Shown here piece by piece: positions 44,301 through 57,330 of a DNA stretch of 64,000 nt. Within the stretch, counting starts at the first letter, position 1, and every line of letters starts with the position of its first letter. Origin of the DNA: Rhyacichthys aspro (Eukaryota; Chordata; Actinopteri; Gobiiformes; Rhyacichthyidae); NCBI GenBank assembly GCA_036850595.1, contig CM072158.1:15763422-15827421 (forward strand). The letters run 5' to 3'. A program made the translations under genes and the position numbers. The notes under the pieces were generated by a model. The model worked only from the letters and a program-made list of their open reading frames with translations, searched no databases and was not told the DNA's origin.

Positions 44301-46204
44301 ATCAATGTTTCATGAAAGTCATATTTTACTATGTTCTTAAATGAAATAGTAGAAAATAGTTTGCATAAATAAATGATCTGGGCTTTTTCACTTTGTGTTT
44401 CTGAAGGACGGTATCTACTTTGACCAAAACTAAGGAAGTTGGTGATCACTGCACACACTCCGTATTTTTTGGAACAGGTTTTAAAAGCCTGTCCAGATTT
44501 AATTTGCATCAACAATTCTTTTTGGATCTTTGTGTGTCGACCTCTGAAAGTTCTTTCTGTTTTATGAGCAGTTTTGAGATATTGAGGTTTAAGGTTTGAT
44601 TTTATGATTAGCAACAATGACATGTTTTTTTTTTTTTGTTTTTTGTTTTTTTTTATTGAATGCATGAATGAAGAGAAAAGAAGCATACTCAATTACAACA
44701 TAATCGTTTTTCAGTTGTAAACTCAAACTGAAAACACATGAAAAGGAGTAGCAGCTTTTTTTCATTTCATTGATTTTAATCGACATTTGACCCCCACTGT
44801 GCACACATCTACACACATGCTTATATACATACATACAAGCACTTATCATGAGCTCAGATTTAACTTAATATCCAAGCAACAAAACCAACTCGCCCCTGTC
44901 ACTAAGTAATTATGTAGCAAGTGTATTTCAGATAAAAAGTCAAAAAATGCATACAACCTTTAAATACACTTTCATCATGTAAATAACTTATCCGAGAAAA
45001 AGTGTCAAAAGTGTCAGAAAGAACCTAACAATTCTGGAGAAAAGCTGTGTATTTTCCTGGTGGCACTGGATTACCAAACTCACAAAACCCTGCTGTACAC
45101 CGGCTGATGATCATTTAATCATGGTGTGGTGATTAGCAGCACCTAGCAGCAACCCACTCACTTAAATCCAATGGAAACTGTAAAGGCCACTCCGCTTTGC
45201 CCATCTTTTTTTCCATTTTCTTCTCTCATTTATCCCCTCTCTCCAGACACTTCCTCCGTTATCTCTTTCACAGAAAAACAAACAAAAAGAAATCATAAAA
45301 TAAAATCACAAAATTCAGTCAGCAGCTTGTATCTTCTGCTTGTCTAACACTCAATAAATACCGTCTTTTATTTGCACGTCTTTGTCTTGTCTGATCTCTT
45401 CAGCTTTCTGTTCTCTGTTAGCTGGTTTCGCATGTCAACAATGCAAATCGTCTTATCAGCAATAGCAGCAGTCGGACAGTAAAGCCATAAACAACAAGTC
45501 ACAAAGCTTATAGGCACAGTATACCCAATATAGTGCTCTAATTACTGCTAGGTAAAGAAGCCTGACACCAGAAAACCTTTGAAAAACAGCAGTGGTGTAG
45601 AGATACTACCTAAACTCATCACTCATTTATAAATCCAGGTAAGGTTCAGACAAGGATATCTGAAACATCACAAAATTCATGAAATGCCTGTAGAGGCCTG
45701 TCCTTGCTCACAACAACAGAATGTGTTTTAAAAAAGCTTTTTATTGTGTCCCCAAGGTTGTTTTCAGCCACGCGCCTCTTTCCATATGGATGATGTTTTG
45801 TAAGATATCAGTGACTTCTACAGCAATAGTCTCCAAGCTGCTCTCGACATAGGAGCATCCTTCCTGCCTTTACAATGTCACTATTTGGGTCACTATACTG
45901 GCAATATTCCCAAGATCTGAACAAACCCCTACAGCCTCATGGCTATGAAAAAGATCAGAATTAAGATGTCACTGGCTCATACAATAGAACAGAAGAGAGA
46001 GCCTTAATTTTGCATGCTCTGAGACCTTGGGGGAAGTGTAACTGTAGGGAGAACCTGTAGAGTGTAAGCTGCAGACAGTAGATGTATTTGCAACAACGGG
46101 TTGAAAAGCCAGGTACAGCTGCAGCAAACATAACTAAAGATATCCTACCATTGTACTCAAAGTAGAGTAGCCAAAATAATGCCCATCTTTAAGGAAATAG
46201 GGTA
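41362..46204. other. Non-coding, nothing recognised
   Basis: Poly-T tracts at about 43,200 and 44,625. The 166-codon minus frame at 44,192-44,692 starts in a poly-T-encoded Lys run and has no recognisable domain. Not supported as a gene. Confidence 0.4.
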
Positions 46205-46456
46205 AAAAACTCTGCCCTGAAGTAAATAGTACTTAAATCAATGTCTGTCAATTTTTTGTTATGATGGCCTGTGGGTAAACAGTACTCAAAATAGCATCTG
46301 TCTTGAAGTGCTCAAAAATGTATTTCTAGGTAAACAGTACTTAAAATAATGTCTATTTTGGAGTAAATAGTACTCAAATTAATTACTTACTTAAATTGTC
46401 TAAAACAGTACTTAAAATGTTTCTTTTTGAGTAACTAGTACTAAAAATGTGCATTT

Positions 46457-46743
46457 TTAAAGCCACCCTGCGTAACATTTAGCCCAAAAATATATATTCA
46501 AACAATTTTAATGCTTCTTAGACATGAGATCTTGACTGTTACCAGGACGGTGGCATACGGCGTCAGATGAGTCATTACAAAATACACTAAAATGATCCTA
46601 CCGTTTCAGAAGACACTCTTTCTTCCAAACATGCCGTCTTAAACGTCTCTACTGGTAAACAAAGATGGAGACAATTGTCCATGGATTGCACAGAAAGGGA
46701 TCTGCACTCTCATTTGGTTAAAAGTTACGCAGGGTGGCTTAAA
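46457..46743. mobile_element. MITE with 15-bp TIRs and TTAAA duplication
   Basis: GCCACCCTGCGTAAC at 46,462 and its exact inverse GTTACGCAGGGTGGC ending at 46,738 bound a 277-bp element. TTAAA flanks both sides (46,457-46,461 and 46,739-46,743). A TTAA-type target could point to piggyBac, but the fifth base also matches, so the superfamily is open. Confidence 0.8.
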
Positions 46744-46774
46744 ATCAATAGTACTCAAAATTATGTATTAATAT

Positions 46775-46933
46775 TTTTTTTTGGCCTTTATTGCCTTTAC
46801 TTGATAGGACAATAGACAGACAAACAGACAGGTAATAGGGAGAAGGAAATTATACTGAGAAAATGACCTACGCAGGAATCAAACCTGGGTCTCCCATATA
46901 CGGTATGCTTTCTACCAGGTGAGCCACCGAGGC
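46775..46933 (-). mobile_element. tRNA-derived SINE
   Basis: On the minus strand an A box-like TGGCTCACCTGGTAGA (46,926-46,911) and a B box GGTTTGATTCC (46,885-46,875) are spaced as in a Pol III promoter. A pyrimidine-rich body with TCTGTCTG and a 3' end of GGCAATAAAGGCC plus A-rich tail follow. This is a common fish SINE layout. Confidence 0.8.
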
Positions 46934-47065
46934 ACAATGCATGTCTTTCATTAAACAGAAATCAAAATAATGTCCATTTTAATGTAAATAGTTCCCAAAT
47001 GTGTATTTTTAAGTAAACTCAAAATAATGTCTGTCTTTGAGTAAATAGTCAAAATAATGTATGGT

Positions 47066-49555
47066 TAAGTGTTGCTTAAAAGGATAAAAAGATGTGTTCA
47101 CAGCTATACTACTCCAGACACACTTATATAAGCATGCATACACATTAACAGTGTTACTGTGTGGCCTGTAATAAATGTACTATATCTGGGCTGCTTCAAG
47201 ACACTAGTTTTTAATCCACTCCTATTAAAAATAGTTTAGTTTATTGGCAAAATAAAAATCTAATATTTGATTGTCACATTTTCGTATTTTCATTTCAGTT
47301 TATTTCCTTAATTTCTAAAATAGTGACCATTCTGGCTTTATTTTATTTTTAATTTTAAATAATACTTTAGTGTGTTTAGTTCATTAATTTTAAGTCACTG
47401 GCAGCATTAGTTTTTGCTGTGCAACAATTATTGTTGTAGATTGTCTCTCTTCTGGTGAATGCAGGCATCGACTGTCTCTTTACCCCATCACTGTGATTGT
47501 GTCTGCAGCTGTGTGCCGTGTTCTTGCCTTAGATAAATTTCCCTTAGGGGACAGAGAAAAAGTTTATCTTGATCTTAACAAAACCTGACCACATTTGACC
47601 TTCTCAATAAGGCATCTCTTGAGAGCTACAGGGGAAAACAATAGACAAAAGCCAGCATTTCCAAAGACCAGTGCTGCTCAGTGCACACTTTGATGCTTTA
47701 TTCGTATAGCACAGTCATCCTGTTGTAATTGTATAGCTATAGCCAAATCCCTTTTTTATAGTAAATAACAATGTCTACATTACTCTGTGTTTGATATCAT
47801 CTTAGAACTGAACAGAGTCCATAGAGTTTTGATGAAAGTAATATCTTTGTGAGAAACTGAACAATTTGGATTTTCTGCTTCTTATAAAGCCTTGTAAGTC
47901 TTGTGTTTGTGTTTGGAACTGCCCTTTTATGCTCAAATATTTTGGCTTGCCGTGGAGCTACTGTGTGTCGCTAACTTGCTGTTATGTAAAAATAAAACAC
48001 AAACACTGCTGTCATGACTCCAAAGTTCCCACAAGAAAATCACACAAGGTCTGAGGAAAATGGTAGTAACTTGTGGGCGAGTTGTTCTGTGTCAGTGAAA
48101 GATGAGTTGCTCTTTCTTCTCCGTGTCAGGGAAACATCAAAATTGCCTTCAGGATGTATGTAGAAGCTCGATATTAAATGATTAAAATGACACAAGCAAT
48201 ATTGCTCTAAAATTGAAATATTAGGTTTAAATCAGCACTGACAACATGACCAATAAAATCTAATGGGAAAACGTCCTCCTCCTGGACTATGGTAATTACC
48301 TTGATCAGAGTGATCTTTAGGTGAGGATGATACAAATAACATCTAGCCATAGGCTTTACACTGCCACTGTAATCATAGTGATTAATGAGTGTGTACTGGT
48401 GAACTTTAATGAGACTTCGTAGACTAACTGCATTAACAAAGAATATGACACAGGAGATATGTTACTTCTTCTTATAACCGCTGCTTTTACTCTGTCTGCT
48501 TAATCGATTGATCAACAGCCTTGACCATAATAAATGACAAAGTCCAGCAAAATCAATAAGATGCTTTACTGAGATGAACAATGTATGCATGTGCTTCCAA
48601 TCAATCAAATGACAGTAGCAGGATAACATGGGCTTCCACCTAAAACCGACAGATATCAACAGATAAGCAAATGTACAGTATATTAAGCTGTACTGAAACC
48701 TATTCATAATAATCTCCAAAAGTGCTAACAGCAAAAGCTTACCTTGCATTAGGCTTCACTTTGTAAAAAAAACCAAAACAAAACCCAGCAACATCTGAAC
48801 TTAAGCCCCACTGACAGAGAGTAATAGATAAGTGTAGTGGGCTCAGACAACCTGATAATAGATGAGGTGAAATATGGGAGTGGAGGTCAATGACAAGACC
48901 TAAGTTTATTGACTGACCGAGAAGACATTACTTCACCTTGAGACACAGTCAAGAAGTTCAATTTGCAAAGTCATGGTTCGATAAGTAACAGGAGAGGTCA
49001 GCATCTTTCTCTATAAGAGACCACATACTTCAACTTTCAGAAAGTCTTTTTGTTCAGGGATATGTTACGATGTGTGTATAGATGCACTTATACGCTATTT
49101 GGATTGACAACAGAATCAGAATCCAGGGAGAAACAAATATCCGACATGATGATTATTTATGATCAAAAACACTGTTGTGTGGCTGGAGCTTCAATGACAA
49201 ATGAGTGAACACTGGGAACTATCACACACAATTAAGCTATTATTACCCGGAAAGGAAGCTGACAGGTTGACTGGCACACAGCTAATGACGGCTGTACTGG
49301 ATTATAAATAAACTGTATGTGATTACTACAGTCTGCCATGTTTGTTTACTATTAAGTCACATTTGATCTCAAGAGATTGAATTTGATTTCCCTCAGAATC
49401 AGGACGGGAAGAGGATTGGTTTATGTGTTGTGTCACAGTAGGCTGCTCTTCCTTCCTCTTCTTTAACTCTGCATTTAATACAAAGGACTGTAATAATAAT
49501 CTACCTCCAACTTAGGTTCCGTTAAATCTCTGGGTGTGCACATCTCAAATGGGCT
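47066..49555. other. Non-coding, nothing recognised
   Basis: No supported gene or repeat. Confidence 0.4.
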
Positions 49556-49666
49556 CGCAGAATTAATGTTTATACCTTGAGCTTCGAATCACAGTCTACC
49601 ACTAATGTGTTTTTAAGAATACGCCGTCATTTTCATCCCTCTTCCTGACACATAATATACTCTTGA
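49556..49666 (-). repeat. Dispersed repeat, inverted partner of 2,217-2,333
   Basis: Reverse complement of the left copy with about two mismatches in 110 bp. It ends about 35 bp before the T-, A- and C-homopolymer tract. Confidence 0.8.
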
Positions 49667-49701
49667 AAAATTTCCCCAAAATAAAAATGGTTTTTCACCA
49701 A

Positions 49702-49768
49702 TTTTTTTTTTTTTGTGGAAAAAAAAAGAAAACCCCCCCCCCCCCCCCCCCCCCCCCTTTTTTTCCCG

Positions 49769-49803
<35 letters not shown>

Positions 49804-49826
49804 AAACCCACCCCCCCCCCCCCCCC
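49702..49826. repeat. Extreme poly-T/poly-A/poly-C low-complexity tract
   Basis: T12, then A-rich, then C runs of about 25, 33 and 16 bases broken only by short T, G and A runs. Poly-Pro or poly-Gly frames result on each strand. Could be real G-quadruplex-forming DNA (minus strand) or sequencing/assembly noise. Confidence 0.9.
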
Positions 49827-52800
49827 GGAGAACTTTTACATCAGAGCCACCTCCATCGCAAAGGATCCATCCCACCTGAACATGAACATGCACATGAACT
49901 GTTCACACCCCTCCCCTCATGCAAAAGGCTACGAAAAGCCAGGACAAGGAGGCTTAAACACAGCTTCTGATCACACTGTAAGACTGAAGAACTTTTTCCC
50001 GTTGCTCAACACTATACACTTACTTGTATCTTTGTACAAGACTAAAACTGTTTTTTTTTGTTGTTGTTTTTAATCATCATTTGTGGGTTTGATTAAAGCT
50101 GTAAAAAATGTGCAATGTTTCCAGTACCACTTTCCTGAATTCAGAGGTTAGACAGCAGATATAAAATCCACCTCAGGAAAACTATATCTGATCTTTTTGT
50201 CAGATATTATACATTCATTTATTAGATTTTTAGAGCCATCTCAAAAGTCTTAATTTTGACAGCAAATTTTTAATTTAGTTTCACTCTTAGTCTAAAATGC
50301 AATTTAGTTTTAGTCATAATTCAGTCATCTAATCCTTATTAGTTTTATTCTAGTTTTAGTCGTCAAAATATCTACAATAGATTTATTCAACAATTCAATA
50401 ATAAAGGGTAATTCATCTTCTTTTTTTTTTCTCCCTGAAGTCATAATTTCTCATTCGTCTATGTCTGTTCATTTTCGTTTCCTTTTAAGTGTCAATACAT
50501 TTAGTCAGAGTTTTTGTTCTCTTTAATTACTTTTTTTTTAGTTTTGTTTTCCGTCACAAAAATATGGCATTGATGAAAACTATGATGAAAATGATTCGTC
50601 AAAAAAATAAACACTGCTTCTCAAACCTTTTCTGTGCTGCACGTTATTTACTGCAGTACCACAAATGACCACCAGTGCATTTAACAACATAGCATTATCT
50701 TATAATACATCCACATCTAGTGAACTGTGGTGTCATACAATCAACCTAAACTTTCACCTTCTTTATGTTTTGATGGACAGGACTAAGATACAATGTAAAA
50801 TCAACTTTAGGAAGATGTAGAAGAAGTATTTATCTGCTTTAGTGAATCTCTTGTGGTAAGAACAAGGCAAATAGAGCAACTGAAAGTCACATAAAGACAA
50901 ACAGGCAAAAGCAATAAAGCATTAGAGTTCCCTGCCAGGAGTATTACTGCTGCCAGTCACCCGAACTCAAACTGTTGTTTTGTGAGCCACAGTCAGAGCT
51001 TGGCCAACACAAACAGTTCTTTCACAGCCATTTCTCCATTGCCCTTTAAACCAAAAAACACAAAGGTTAAAGATAATGGTGATGGCCTTTCATTGGTCTG
51101 GAAATTACAGCGGTTTAATGTGGCCCTGACCCATTCCGCATTTCTTCATATCACATGAATGTATTTTCTTCCTATTCATATTGTGCATAGTTCTGTTGAA
51201 TAGCAGTACACAAGACATTGTGCAGAATTAAAAAAAAAAAAGTTTTCTGAATGTCTTACACCAAGTTATTCTAAACAGCACTGGATGATAAGGACATAAA
51301 CAAAAAAGACTGCAGCCTTAACCTCAGGGCAGAACTCTTTGTGTCATTAAAAGCTAAAAAGAAGACATTTATTATGCTGGTCTGCCACCACCTTGGAAAA
51401 TTGGTGCAGCGAGAAAAAAAAAATAGAAAACCAATTTGTGGAGAAGTTTTCATGCTTGACACCCAGAGCATTCCAAATAAATTATGCTCAAAAAGTATAT
51501 AGCAAATATCACCAACTTCATGACTCAGTGGAATTAGACTTTGTGACTAGGCCCCATCCTGAACTGGAGGTTACACAGAGTTGATGATTACCAGGCTCGA
51601 GGGCTAGCTGTTCCCATTACAATATGAATTCCCAATACAGTTACATTCATTCAATACAGGGATTGTCTAGGTCGAGTATAATCATTTGAAACAGCATATC
51701 CTAAACTTGTTTTGCATGGTCAAAAACAAAACAGCACTTTATATCTGGATCAAAAAGTTTTAATAAATGTAGCTCAATGACTCATTATATCAAATAATCT
51801 TATGTATCTCCGATTTGATATATGCTTATTTTGGCTTTGCAGATAAACAAATAAGTAAAGTTAATTAACAGATGACATACAACAACAAGGTGTTCAATTA
51901 AAGTAATAGTAAAGCAAGCAAAAACAATCGTATTACATATTTTTTTTTAGATTATATCAATAATTACATTTTTACATCTTATCCTGAGCCTATCCGTTCT
52001 TTCAGGCGTGAGAGTGGGTGTCTCCTGGAGTCATCAGATAACACTAACACCAACAGAGGGATGTAATGGGATTGATGATATCGTAAGAGCCAAAGTGTCT
52101 CGAAATTGCAGTATGAAACAGTAGATTTTTTAGGCAAAAATACTGTTTTGTTCCAGACGCAGTGTAACTGAGTGAAAAGAGCTATATCCTTTGCGCTCAG
52201 GCTCAGAACAGCCAACATGGTGGACCCCAGTATGCAATCGGCATGAATACAGAGAAGAGAGAAAACCAACTGATAATTCCTCACTAAAAATTTTCAGTCA
52301 TCAAAAGTCTCTAATGGAAGCATTTGCTGCCCCACATTCTCACAACAACACAAGAGCTCAGGAAATCAAGTTAACCTTATTTATTCAATAATCCAGGTAT
52401 AACTGTAACTGTTCTGATATGAAACAGTGGCTGTTCATTCCCTGACTTGACTTGATTTTTTTGTCTGTTGAAGAAATTGACATTAATAAACAGTCCCTGT
52501 ATTTTAAAAGCAATCATTTCAGGAAAAAACAGGCTTTATGATGAGAACCTCTATTCAGGAACGGAAAACCTTGGCCAATCACATGCTCGCGAAGTTACAT
52601 GCTCGAACTGGCTCCAAGAAGTTGCCGATAAAGTGAATTTATAGCTTTGGTTTGGTGAAATGTAGTAGTATTTGTAAATACTGTTTTTTGGGGGTTTTTT
52701 TTCAATAAAAGAGGCAGGAGAGGTCTGCTTTTGGGGGTGAGTGGAATCTGAAACAGCAAGTGCAAAAAGAAAATAAGGGAGTGGAGCTTTAAGAAAAGCA

Positions 52801-54980
52801 CTGTTGTTTGTGGAAAATGACATATTAAACTCAAAGTGGATCAGGAGCTTCCTGAAACAGAGTGACTGTTTCATGTTTAAGTCCAAACTAAATAGAAATT
52901 TAAACGCAGCCTTACTGTATATACTCATCTATTCACTCACGATGTGTTTTGGAGGCTGACACCACCAAACGGCTGGGAGTACAGTGAGGACATGTAAAAC
53001 TCTGTGGCTGGCTGTCACCTAGACTGATCCCAGTCCTGTCTCCAAAGTTCCTTCTCAAATTGGACCATTTTGCTGCAGATTAACATGTTTCCACCAGCAT
53101 TAGTCAGCACTGTAAAATTGAAAGAGCAGAGTTAGAGTTAAGAAAGACCAGCGTCCAGGGAGCAAGTACTGGGCCCCAAGGCAATCACACTTACTGCAAG
53201 AAGAAAATTGATAATCATAGTTTCCCCTAAAGCATTACGATGAAGAATGGCAATGCAAAACCAATAACTACACATTCTATATTCAGAAGCCATCTAATTC
53301 TTGAAGTAATCTTGATTTGATTACGCACACACTAATGGAAAAATGTGAATATAGAATGCTATGAATACTGAACAGAGTTTCATAAGTGTCAAGACTGATA
53401 GATGTCAAAGTCCATGGACTGATGCTTCTGTTGAGCTCACTTTGGAACGCGCAAAGAATGACCTTTAACAAGAGTTTTAATACATTTTGTTAGCCTGGAA
53501 TCTTAGTGCTTATATAAACTCCAGCATCAATAAAAACAAGTTATTCTTTATTCTAGGCATCCACTAAATCAAATCAGTCTGGCCGCGGCATCAGGATTCT
53601 CTGCCACAGACTTTAAAGTGCTTACACAAGGCATGCACATAATACAATGGAAAAAACTAAGGAGTGCAGACACATTTGTATTCCCGTGAGTCAGTAAGCT
53701 GAGGGAACGGCTTCGGAAAAAACAAGTTTATCTCCCGCAGTGGACAGGTCAGAGTCCACATCTTAATCCTGAGCACAATTTATGAGCGGACTTAAACAAG
53801 GCACTGTGCACACAATCCCCCTGCAAACCCCACGGAGCCTGAGAAACTGCAAATAGGCAACAATCTCTGGGTCAAGTTAATCAATTAGTTAAGCAAGGAT
53901 TTCACGTCAAAACAACAGCATATTTGCGTTTGTAAAGAACAAGACTGTCACATGAGTAAATCAGAATTATTATCACTATAAAATGAGATAAATCTGTAAT
54001 TTGTATTGGAGAAATTGTGATATAAAAGAGATGTTTGCACTAAAGACTCAAAAGATTAGTAAGATTCCAGCAAAGATTTACTGTCCGTTGTTGGTACATA
54101 CATTGTTGTGTAGAGATAAAAATACAACATTGATGTTAGTCAGAGCTGTCTTTTTAATGATATTGAAACATGTTCTTCTTTTTTCTCTTTTTTCTGATAA
54201 TATTATAAAAAAAACAAAACATGATGCTTGGTGGTACCCACAAGAAGGAAAATAAAACTCTAAAAAGTAGGCGTCTTTATGGGTCACATGACAAACGTAC
54301 TGCTACAAATCTTTGGACCTGGTTTGATTCTAATGTTGACTCATTTTTTTTATTTTCAGAGTCTCTGTCCATTAAATGCAAGCTAAAGTATGCAATATAA
54401 AGGAAGGAAATAGTCGCTCAATGGAGCTGAAGCTGACACACATTTCATGCTAACAGAGTAAAGGCATCATTAGTCACAAATCCATCATAATTTATTTGCA
54501 TTTTTCAGCATGTTATTCCAAAAGGCAATGGGAAAATGAAGTCGTTTTTGCTGATTAATTATTACGCGCAATTTAGAGACTGCATGACTAAATACAAGAC
54601 GGAAGAAAACAGAAAGGAAATGTTTCTAAATAAACTAAATCTGTCACATTTACCTGCAGCTGTTCATATCCACCTCTCTTCAGTTTAAAACTACAAAGCA
54701 TGCATTTCATTAAACACAGTAAGAGTCAGTTGCACCAAATGTTGTCGGATGCCAGAAACGATGTCTATCCTTTCTGTGCTTCGCTTCCTAATTTACATTT
54801 TAATATACTTTCCCCGCTGAATCTCTGAGCCACTGACACAAACAATGTAAGAAAAAAGTGCTTTGTGTAAGTTTATAGTTTTATAAAATTGAACTTCAGT
54901 GCTGTGAGATGGCAATTTCCTGCATTTATCTGTTTAGGACAGTACACATTTATAACTCCATGGTACAGAGAGGATTTTTG
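49827..54980. other. Non-coding, nothing certain
   Basis: At 50,240-50,620 the sequence has repeated TTTAGTTTTAGTC motifs and ends GAAAATGATTCGTCAAAAAA, which looks like a common AT-rich fish dispersed repeat. The remainder is unassigned. Confidence 0.4.
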
Positions 54981-55050
54981 ATTACTTCCTGTTCCTACAA
55001 CTGCCCAGAAAGGACAAACTGAGCACTTCTGGTGAAGAAGCACACTCATA
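54981..55050 (+). repeat. Diverged direct repeat, copy A (partner 58,513-58,587)
   Basis: Shares ATTACTTC, then GAAAGGACAAACTGAGCAC and AGCACACTCAT in the same order and spacing with 58,513-58,587. Confidence 0.6.
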
Positions 55051-55689
55051 TATTTTGAACTAAAATCAAAATCACCCTCAAACGTATTTCTATTGGGGTT
55101 TTTTTAAGACTACCACATGTCCTTTGTGTTTTATTCGCATACTTCCGTACTGAACGTGTTGTGCATCATTTCTTATTAGGCTTTCGTTGTAATTAATTCA
55201 CTGAGGTCAAAAGAGGTCAAGTGAGGCTCTGCGTGACTTCCGAGTGTTTTCCATTTAAACACAATCCCACCGGGTTAGTCTGCACAAGCATTACGTATGG
55301 GCATTTTTGAGTACCGTCTCATTTGTGCAGCCATGTGTTTGACATTGAGCAACTCGGCGGTCTGCTCTGTAATTACCTCCGTGACTCTGGCGCTCAGGTC
55401 TACTGCCGCTGTTTAAATAAAAGCTTTTTCAAAAAGACCAGAGAGACGGGAGAACAAAGGAAGTCGTAATGGAGCCATGACTATTATATTCATTTACAAG
55501 ACTAACATATAGTATAACACTTGAGATAAGAGTTCATATACAGTGCTGTGAAAAAGTATTTGCCCCCGAGTTCTTCTTTCTTTGCATTTCTCACTTAAAT
55601 GTTTCCGATCATCAAACAAATGAAAATATTAGACAGAGATAACTCAAGTAAACACAAAATTCATTTTTTAAGTAATGATTTTTTGAGTT

Positions 55690-55800
55690 TTGTATTTTTA
55701 ACTGTATGCTATATTATGTAAATATTTGTATTGTTTTGTAAGGCGACCTTGAGTGCCCAGAAAGGCACCTTGTAAATAAAATTTATTATTATTATTTTAT
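55690..55800 (+). mobile_element. Short retroposon tail nested in the Tc1 left arm
   Basis: AAGGCGACCTTGAGTGCCCA and AAAGGCACCTTGTAAATAAA followed by (TTA)n is a widespread fish LINE/SINE 3' tail. It interrupts the Tc1 terminal repeat, so it inserted later. Confidence 0.6.
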
Positions 55801-55817
55801 TTATTAAGGGAAAAAAG

Positions 55818-56530
55818 CTATCTAAACCTATATGGCCTTATGTGAAAAAGTAATAACCCAAGCATTTGAGATAACAGGCAATGAGTCTTTCTCACCATTG
55901 TGGTGCAATTTTGTCCCAGAATTTTAGCAGAATTGTTTTGATTCACCCACATTAGAGGGTTTTTGAGCATGAACCGCCTTTTTAACATCATGCCAAAGCA
56001 TCTCAATCAGATTCGAGTCCAGACTTTGACAAGGGCACTCCGAAACCTTTATTTTTTTTTTTTTTTAGGTCATTCAGAGATGGACTTGCTGTTTGGGTTC
56101 TGCAGCAGGACAATCATCCAAAACACAAGTGTGCTTATAGAGCTCATGCACTGATGGCCAGACATTCTCCGTCAGGATTCTTTGTTAGACAGCAGAATTC
56201 ATGGTTCCATCAATCACAGAAAATCGTTCAGGTCCTGAAGCTTTAAAGCAGCCCTAGACCATCACCACCATGTTTATGGTTGAGACATGAACTCTGACCT
56301 TATCTGAGGGAAATGAAACCTGGAGTTCTTTACATGTTGTTGTGGGTTATTTTGTGACCTCTTGGATGAGTCGTTGCTGTGCTGTAATTTTGGTAGCTCG
56401 ACCACTCCTGGGAAGGTTCACCACTCTTCCATATTTTATTTTTCTCCATTTGTGTATAATTGCTCTCGGTTTGCTGGCAGTAATCAGTCCTGGGTGTGGC
56501 TAGACAAATTGAGCTTTCTTTCAAAAAAAA
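55818..56530 (-). pseudogene. Tc1-like transposase remnants
   Basis: Minus-strand fragments QTESNYTQMEKNKIWKSGEP (second DNA-binding region) and WVNQNNSAKILGQNCTTMVR (a C-terminal-side fragment by position in the element) lie in separate frames. Frameshifted and shortened. A non-autonomous relic. Confidence 0.65.
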
Positions 56531-56929
56531 AAAAGTGATTAATCACAGTTAATTCATGATTAAACAAGGGGGTAATTACATAGGGCCATGTAGGGTCAGA
56601 TAGCTTTTTTCCCTTAATAAAAAAAATCATCACTATTGTCACACAATCACACTCCATTTTATGTTTACTTCAGTTGTCTTTGTCTAATGTTTATTTGTTT
56701 GATGATCTGAAAATGTGACATATTTGAAAAAAAAAATCATGTATACATTTTTTATTTTTCACAATGTAATGTTGATTTATCAGAACGTTCACATGAAATT
56801 CTAGATTTTCATTTTGAGTAAAAGTTGGACCCAAACAATAAATGCCAACTGTCAGTAGCAAGACTTTTTATTCCTTATAACTGCTTCTACACATTTTTTT
56901 TTTTTTTAACTAGGCATTTAAACTAGCAA

Positions 56930-57330
56930 TGAGATTTTGAAGGTACGAAAACCTTTAGGCAAAATATCACGATATGGTGGTATCACGGTGTTGTGGTTAC
57001 AACTTTAAATGTTCACATAAATGAAACATTGGTAAATGTTGTTCTTGTAAGAGTCAAATTCTGTACTAACAACATTCTTCCAAATTAATTAGTGCATTTC
57101 TTCAAGGAAAAGCTTTAAACTCACTTTGAACTACAATTATTTTGAATATTTTGAGAGCAGAGATGGTTAAAGAGTTCTATTGTCAGTGTGTCTTTTTTGG
57201 CCTTTTATGTTCCTTTTTTATTAGCTTATATTACAATATTGGAATATCACGGTGTCAGTGGCTTTAATATCGCGATTATCATACTGTCTTTAATCCATGG
57301 TATACCCTGAAACTTGTTATTGTCCCATGC
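56930..57330. repeat. Dispersed repeat rich in ATCACGGTG / ATCGCGAT motifs
   Basis: Begins GGTACGAAAACCTTTAGGCA with AATATCACGATATGGTGGTA and ends near CCATGGTATACCCTGAAAC. Its two ends look like weak inverted repeats. I recall similar sequences as a common fish MITE, without a firm name. Confidence 0.5.

Larger units (their letters stand above)
46205..47065. repeat. Old imperfect tandem array, split by two insertions
   Basis: Diverged units of about 40-50 bp share the core GTAAATAGTACTCAAAATAA and TGTCTGTCTTGAG. They occur at 46,215-46,455, resume at about 46,742-46,770 and again at 46,945-47,065. The gaps are filled by the MITE and the SINE listed separately. Confidence 0.75.
55537..56770 (-). 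mobile_element. Degenerate Tc1-like element with long terminal repeats and a nested insertion
   Basis: Left end ACAGTGCTGTGAAAAAGTAT then TTGCCCCC is a classic fish Tc1 terminus. Inverted counterparts of the sub-terminal blocks (GTTTGATGATCTGAAA, GTTTACTTCAGTTGTCTTTG) appear at 56,660-56,720, giving about 200-bp TIRs. The outer right end is decayed. Transposase remnants lie between, on the minus strand. Confidence 0.8.

Noticed and set aside
44192..44692. 166-codon minus-strand open frame
   Set aside because: Begins in a poly-T-encoded lysine run, no domain recognised, no splice context, and AT-rich composition makes such frames likely by chance.
46875..46926. A tRNA gene
   Set aside because: The A and B box match is part of a SINE with an A-rich tail. 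No complete cloverleaf could be drawn.
49663..50073. Proline-rich open frame of 136 codons
   Set aside because: Created by the poly-C tract, with no plausible protein on either side.
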